Source: Cardiocondyla obscurior
Lineage: Eukaryota > Arthropoda > Insecta > Hymenoptera > Formicidae
Direction: 5' to 3'
Assembly: GCF_019399895.1 (NCBI RefSeq)
Contig: NC_091880.1
Location: 4,588,001 to 4,652,000 of the forward strand
DNA length: 64,000 bases
Shown: positions 59,636 to 64,000 of the stretch, in pieces
Layout: each line of letters begins with the position of its first letter
Numbering within the stretch: the first letter of the stretch is position 1
Notes under the pieces: generated by a model
The model's database searches: none
Seen by the model: the letters and a program-made list of their open reading frames with translations, nothing else
What the model was told of the DNA's origin: nothing
Translations under genes and position numbers: made by a program

Positions 59636-60824
59636 CTACTTGTATATATTAAATTAATTATACATAAGTTTATATAATAAACTTATTTGTTTTACATACT
59701 AATGTCGTATATTCTTCATTACTTGCATTTTCAAATTTGTCTACATTAGCTGTTGATGTTATTGGCAAAAATGCTGGCTTCTCGGGTGTATGTTTTTGGC
59801 TTTTATTAGTTATATTATATATGTGTTGAAAAATTTGATTTAATTTTTGATATATTTTTCTCTAAAAATAATATATACAAATAATTAGATAACATCATAA
59901 ATATATTAAATATACACATATGTCAATATTTGTAACGCACTTACAAAGATATTAGCGTGTCATTATTTAATAAAAAAATCTGTATTATATACTTTTGATG
60001 TTTAGAATACATAATATTTAGTATTAACATATACATATAATTACTTGTACATATAATATGTATAATGTGCTTCAAAACTTTATTTCTGCAGCCAATTGAT
60101 CGATTTTTACGTTTATTGCTCTGTAAATATTTATTTGTATACATATTAATTTAGTATATTTAGTGCAATAAATGTATATTTAAATTGTAAATTGTTTTGT
60201 GCTTAAATCTATTATCTTACTCAATTTCCGGTTTAACATTATAAAAATCTCCTGTTTGTGATATTATATTTCTTTGAAGAGGACTGTCATTTTGCCAGAT
60301 GTTGGAAGGTTAAAAATTAGGGTCTTGCTGTGTATTCAATCCACTATGAATATGTTGTGTATGAGTAGATGCATGTGGATCATGTGTGAATGTTTGTTCT
60401 GTATTATGATTTTGTGGTTTATAGTGTAATTGTTGTGAGGTATTATTAGAATGTGTTTGTGTTGTGTGATTAATATTTAACAGCTGTGTGTAAGTTGGTG
60501 CATGTGATGTAAAAGTGGGACTTAATGTTTGTGATGTTTGAGTAAAAGGTTGTTTACAAAATGAATGTGTTGTGCCATGTGATGTATTAATAATAGGTAA
60601 TTGTGTATATGTTTGTGTTTGATGTAAATAAGCATTCATATTTGGAGGTTCATTTTCTAATACTGCTTGTAAATCTGCAACATCCTCATCTAATTGACAT
60701 TTTTGTTGTCCCATCGATGTTTTCCTTGCTGAATCTGCAATTTCTTCTGTTTCTTCTGACGATGTTGTTTGATATCGTCGCGGTTTAGCAATGTTATTGC
60801 GTTTAGGTCGATCCGTCATTTTTC
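58946..60824 (-). pseudogene. Decayed DUF4806-type gene
   Basis: On the minus strand, a piece after the acceptor TGTTTATAG starts at ATG 60819 (MTDRPKRNNIAKPRRY, then a Thr/His/Gln-rich region to a stop at 60310). A second piece at about 59700-59860 reads PAFLPITSTANVDKFENASN, matching the start of DUF4806 domains. A third at about 59340-59480 is interrupted by stops (WFDREN then RPLFNICLVKAFY). A fourth at about 59272-59010 gives a MRATFQTFIRDAVRAAKQRY tail. DUF4806 proteins are widespread in insects, often near or within transposons. The stops and the frame change make this copy look dead, although part could be explained by unrecognised introns. Confidence 0.5.
59572..59636. repeat. (ACGC)n microsatellite
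   Basis: About sixteen uninterrupted ACGC units within AT-rich DNA, in an apparent intron or spacer of the DUF4806-type relic. Confidence 0.95.
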
Positions 60825-60886
60825 CTATAAACATATAAACATATATACATATACAATAAATATACACACACCATTTATATATATAT

Positions 60887-61271
60887 ACAGGGTGTCCCAA
60901 ACAATGTGTCACTTCCAAAAACTATGGGTAGAAAATTGAAATCTAAGACAAAAAGTCAAATGCAATTTTTAAAAATTCTCAATAGTTTTTGAGAAAAAAA
61001 TTAAAATATATAAAATGTATAGACGTAAGAGTAACAAGGAAGCTGCGCATGAGTGAGTGCGACAGGCGAATGACTAGAAATGGCACCGTCGTTTGTCGCG
61101 CTCACTCACACGCAGCTTCCTTGTCACTCTTACGTCTATACATTTTATATATTTTAATTTTTTTCTCGAAAACTATTGAGAATTTTTAAAAATTGCATTT
61201 GACTTTTCGTCTTAAATTTCAATTTTCTACCCATAGTTTTTGGGAGTGACACATTGTTTGGGACACCCTGT
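60887..61271. mobile_element. Palindromic ACAGGGTGT element 3
   Basis: The ends are ACAGGGTGTCCCAAACAATG and CATTGTTTGGGACACCCTGT. The arms match over about 170 bp each. The outer arms (CAATTTTCTACCCATAGTTT on the right side) are unique to this copy, but the core GACAGGCGAATGACTAGAAA is shared with elements 2 and 6. Confidence 0.9.
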
Positions 61272-61275
61272 ATAT

Positions 61276-61640
61276 ACAGGGTGTATCATTTCATATTGAC
61301 AAATTGTCAGAGTTAGATAGGTCTCGTGGATACAAGTTAATAAGTCCTGTGCCATTTTGCAAAATTCTCAATAGTTATTGAGAAAATAATTAATTTGTCT
61401 AGCGCAAGAGCGACAAGGAAGCTACGCGTGAGTGAGCGCGACAGGCGAGTAGCTAAAAATGGTGCCGTCGCCTGTCGCGCTCACTCACGCGTAGCTTTCT
61501 TGTCGCTCTTGCGCTAGACAAATTAATTTTTTTCTCAATAACTATTGAAAATTTTGCAAAATGGCACAGGACTTATTAATTTGTATCCACGAGACCTATC
61601 TAACTCTGACAGTTTGTCAATATGGAATGATACACCCTGT
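61276..61640. mobile_element. Palindromic ACAGGGTGT element 4
   Basis: It begins four bases after element 3 (shared TATA). The ends are ACAGGGTGTATCATTTC and TGATACACCCTGT. The outer arms carry GTTAGATAGGTCTCGTGGAT and its complement. The core is flanked by TTGTCTAGCGCAAGAGCGAC as in elements 1 and 5. Confidence 0.9.
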
Positions 61641-61652
61641 ATATATATATAT

Positions 61653-62017
61653 ACAGGGTGTCTTAGCCCATGTGTAAAATCCTATACAGATAGGTAGGTC
61701 TTGGGGAAATAAGTAAAAAAGTTCTTTAACGTTTTAAAAAATTCTCAATACTTATTGAGAAAAAAATTAATTTGTCTAGCGCAAAAGCGACAAGGAAGCT
61801 ACACGTGAGTGAGCGCGATAGGCGACGGCGCCATTCCTAGCCATTCGCCTGTCGCGCTCACTCGCCCGCAGCTTCCTTGTCACTCTTGCGCTAGACAAAT
61901 TAATTTTTTTCTCAATAACGGTTGAAAATTTTTCAAAATGTTAAAGAACTTTTTTATTTATCTCCCTAAGACCTACCTATCTGTATAGGATTTTACATAT
62001 GGGCTGAGACACCCTGT
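61653..62017. mobile_element. Palindromic ACAGGGTGT element 5
   Basis: The ends are ACAGGGTGTCTTAGCCCATG and GGGCTGAGACACCCTGT. The outer arms contain CTATACAGATAGGTAGGTCT and its complement. The loop is in the same orientation as element 1 (GGCGCCATTCCTAGCC). It is separated from element 4 by a short (AT)n tract. Confidence 0.9.
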
Positions 62018-62032
62018 ATATATATATATTAT

Positions 62033-62408
62033 ACAGGGTGTCCCAGATCAGTGGACGATGCCGTAAATAATAGGTAGATTTAATCGAATTAATACGAAAA
62101 GTCTTTTACCATTTTGAAAAATTCTCAATAGTTTTCGAGAAAAAAATTAAAATATATAAAATATATAAGCGTAAGAGCGACAAGAAAGCTGCGCGTGAGT
62201 GAGCGCGACAGGCGAATGACTAGAAATGGCACCGTCGTCTGTCGCGCTCACTCAGCCCACGCTTCCTCGTCGCTCTTACGCGTACATAAATTAATTTTTT
62301 TCTTGAAAACTATTGAGAATTTTTCAAAATGGTACAGGACTTTTCGTTTTAATTCGATTAAATCTACCTATCATTTTCGGCATCGTCCACTGATCTGGGA
62401 CACCCTGT
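62033..62408. mobile_element. Palindromic ACAGGGTGT element 6
   Basis: The ends are ACAGGGTGTCCCAGATCAG and its complement. Its outer arms match element 2 near Hen1 (GATTTAATCGAATTAA, GCATCGTCCACTGATCTG) but retain the ATATAAGCGTAAGAGCGACA stretch that element 2 lost from its left arm. This makes element 6 the better representative of that subfamily. Confidence 0.9.
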
Positions 62409-62873
62409 ATAGTAATTTTGTATAATTGATACTTTTCTTTTCTTAAGGTGTTTGAATATTAATAATATTAAATAATTACAACAATTCCAGAAAAGAAAAT
62501 GTCAATTATACAAAATTACAATTCTTCAAAAAATGTTTAAAAAAATAAATTTGACTTGTATAAACTACTTAATTAAAAAAATATATAAAATAGTCAAATA
62601 AATATAAGACAAATTAAAGTATAACATTTTGTGCACTTACCTACTTATATATTGTTACATACATTAAAACTAACATTTACTTTATTGTGTAGAAATATAT
62701 GATAACACCTGAAATATTTTAAAATTTAATTATTAATATTTTATTAAATTACACGAAAAAAATAATGAATTAATATATACTCACTAGCATTTCATATATT
62801 ATTTTGCATTCTATTTCTTTTCCATAAATCTATAATATATCTAAACAATAGCTAAATAAAACATTAATATTTA
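62409..62873. other. AT-rich trailer of the transposase relic
   Basis: Very AT-rich sequence between the palindromic array and the stop codon of the transposase-like frame. It may be that gene's 3' untranslated region. No terminal inverted repeat of the host element was recognised. Confidence 0.45.
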
Positions 62874-63788
62874 TCAATCAGTATGTATAATCGCGGCAAC
62901 TACATATTCGTTAACTTCAGGCTCATCTTCGTCACTATTATCACTTACTGATAAACTTTTCCAATAAGGCATTTTATAGCACTCGTAGTGAAATTGATTT
63001 AGTGGAACACAAAAAATTTTGTTACTTAATGCGGAACATTTAAATATTTTAACTTCTGTAGATGAAATACCAGCATCGTAGAATAAACCTACTTTGGTAA
63101 ATTTCTTGACAACCAGATAATGTATGGCATTTTCTACTAAGATATTGACAATAAGGCAAATTGTTCCGTCGTGTAAAATACAACAATTATTTCTGATATC
63201 TAAACTTAGAACAATTCCATTATATGTCACTTTGCGATATTGACAGCTGTTAGGATTAACGTTAGAAGGAAGAGGACCTCCATTATATGCTGTATGTACT
63301 AGTGTAAACGAAAAATCAGTTTGGCAACGATTAGAATTCCTGTCACAACCTTTTAACTCTGCCATTCTATTAGCAAACTGTTCAAGAGGAAAATGAGGTT
63401 TTCTACAGTATTTTCTAAAAAATGACATATTGTTTTCATAACGGAAAGCAGAATATGTATCAAGAGGACCTAGCTGTCGCACATCACTTGTAAGATGAAG
63501 AAGACCATGCACATTGTATGAAAGAAATGATAAACCATAAATATTTTCACACCAAATTACAAACTTTTGTAAAGCAAGTTCAGCAAAGTTTAAATGTGCT
63601 TCGGATGGTGATGAAGAAATTAATATTCTCATGGCAGTATGCAAAAACAAAAAATGGGTATTGTTACGTCTCCGACTCCGCGTCTTTTTTTTTTCGACAT
63701 ATATTAAAAATTTAGTTAAGGGGAAGGTAGACCGTAGTCCATTGTAACACAAAAGAAGAACTTCAGAGCCTCTCAAAAGACAATTCAT
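62874..63788 (-). CDS. Transposase-like protein, C-terminal part (DUF4218-like)
   Basis: A 304-codon minus-strand frame. From about residue 44 it reads like the C-terminal half of insect transposase-domain proteins: THFLFLHTAMRILIS (44-58), VHGLLHLTSDVRQLGPLD (93-110), FRYENNMSFFRKYCRKPHFP (115-134) and LEQFANRMAEL. This matches the DUF4218-like module of CACTA-type elements. The C-terminus is acidic (SVSDNSDEDEPEVNE). The part before residue 44 fits the family poorly, with an odd KKKTRSRRRNN stretch over a T-rich tract, so a frameshift or intron is likely there. The N-terminal catalytic region would lie upstream, beyond position 64,000. Activity cannot be judged. Confidence 0.65.
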   Translation of the reverse strand: MNCLLRGSEVLLLCYNGLRSTFPLTKFLIYVEKKKTRSRRRNNTHFLFLHTAMRILISSSPSEAHLNFAELALQKFVIWCENIYGLSFLSYNVHGLLHLTSDVRQLGPLDTYSAFRYENNMSFFRKYCRKPHFPLEQFANRMAELKGCDRNSNRCQTDFSFTLVHTAYNGGPLPSNVNPNSCQYRKVTYNGIVLSLDIRNNCCILHDGTICLIVNILVENAIHYLVVKKFTKVGLFYDAGISSTEVKIFKCSALSNKIFCVPLNQFHYECYKMPYWKSLSVSDNSDEDEPEVNEYVVAAIIHTD

Positions 63789-64000
63789 AAACCACTAACA
63801 TATTCCGGGACAAGTTGTTGCGTGAAAGCATAAAAAACATGCAACATTGTAAACGGGCGCCAACGAAAATCAGACAAAGAATTTGTCTAGACATAATACA
63901 AAAAATCAAAACTTAAGGGGCTCATAAATATTTCAACTCTAATAACCTGTCTGTCACAGGAAAAGAAAAAAATAACTTTTTCTTAAAATTGTAATTGCGC
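63789..64000. other. Window edge, upstream of the transposase-like frame
   Basis: No clear exon is visible on either strand. It probably contains further decayed or intronic sequence of the same element, which continues off the window. Confidence 0.4.

Overview
This is eukaryotic nuclear DNA, most probably from a hymenopteran insect and plausibly an ant. The evidence is split genes with GT-AG introns, insect-like orthologues of two conserved proteins, many short inverted-repeat transposons and microsatellites, and a CpG-rich left half with no CpG depletion. The organism call is inference.

Layout. Bases 1 to about 31,400 are a gene-poor, CpG-rich stretch with no credible host coding exon. It holds small inverted-repeat elements (3.6, 7.8, 11.1 and 13.0 kb), a broken Tc1-like transposase (11.4-11.7 kb), a tRNA-derived SINE (14.8 kb), a strong recursive-splice-like site (13.42 kb) and a 300-bp direct duplication (22.2 and 24.9 kb). 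A five-exon plus-strand gene for a 353-residue coiled-coil protein I do not recognise runs from 31,601 to 37,282. Its first intron contains a 700-bp foldback. Three related exon-like blocks on the minus strand lie around and inside it.

Bases 38,940-40,070 are packed with transposons: two back-to-back palindromic elements and one further inverted-repeat element. Immediately after them comes Hen1 (40,153-44,369, plus), the small-RNA 3'-terminal 2'-O-methyltransferase of the piRNA/siRNA pathway. Here it has a hydrophobic N-terminus and a very long acidic C-terminal extension. From about 40.4 kb the DNA becomes AT-rich. RabGAP1 (54,768 down to 47,516, minus) converges on Hen1. It encodes a Rab GTPase-activating protein with PTB, DUF3694, TBC and coiled-coil regions in at least 17 coding exons. 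A GC-rich island at 55.06-55.74 kb is its probable promoter or first exon.

From 55.7 kb to the right edge the window is repetitive. It holds 179-bp and 148-bp tandem repeats, a 49-bp tandem repeat, remnants of a DUF4806-type gene, four tandem palindromic elements of the same family as those upstream of Hen1, and the C-terminal part of a DUF4218-like transposase that continues off the right end.

The most interesting themes are the palindromic element family, whose outer arms differ between copies but match within each copy; the transposon-packed promoter of Hen1, itself a gene of the transposon-silencing pathway; and possible undescribed minus-strand transcription with duplicated exons at 29-38 kb.
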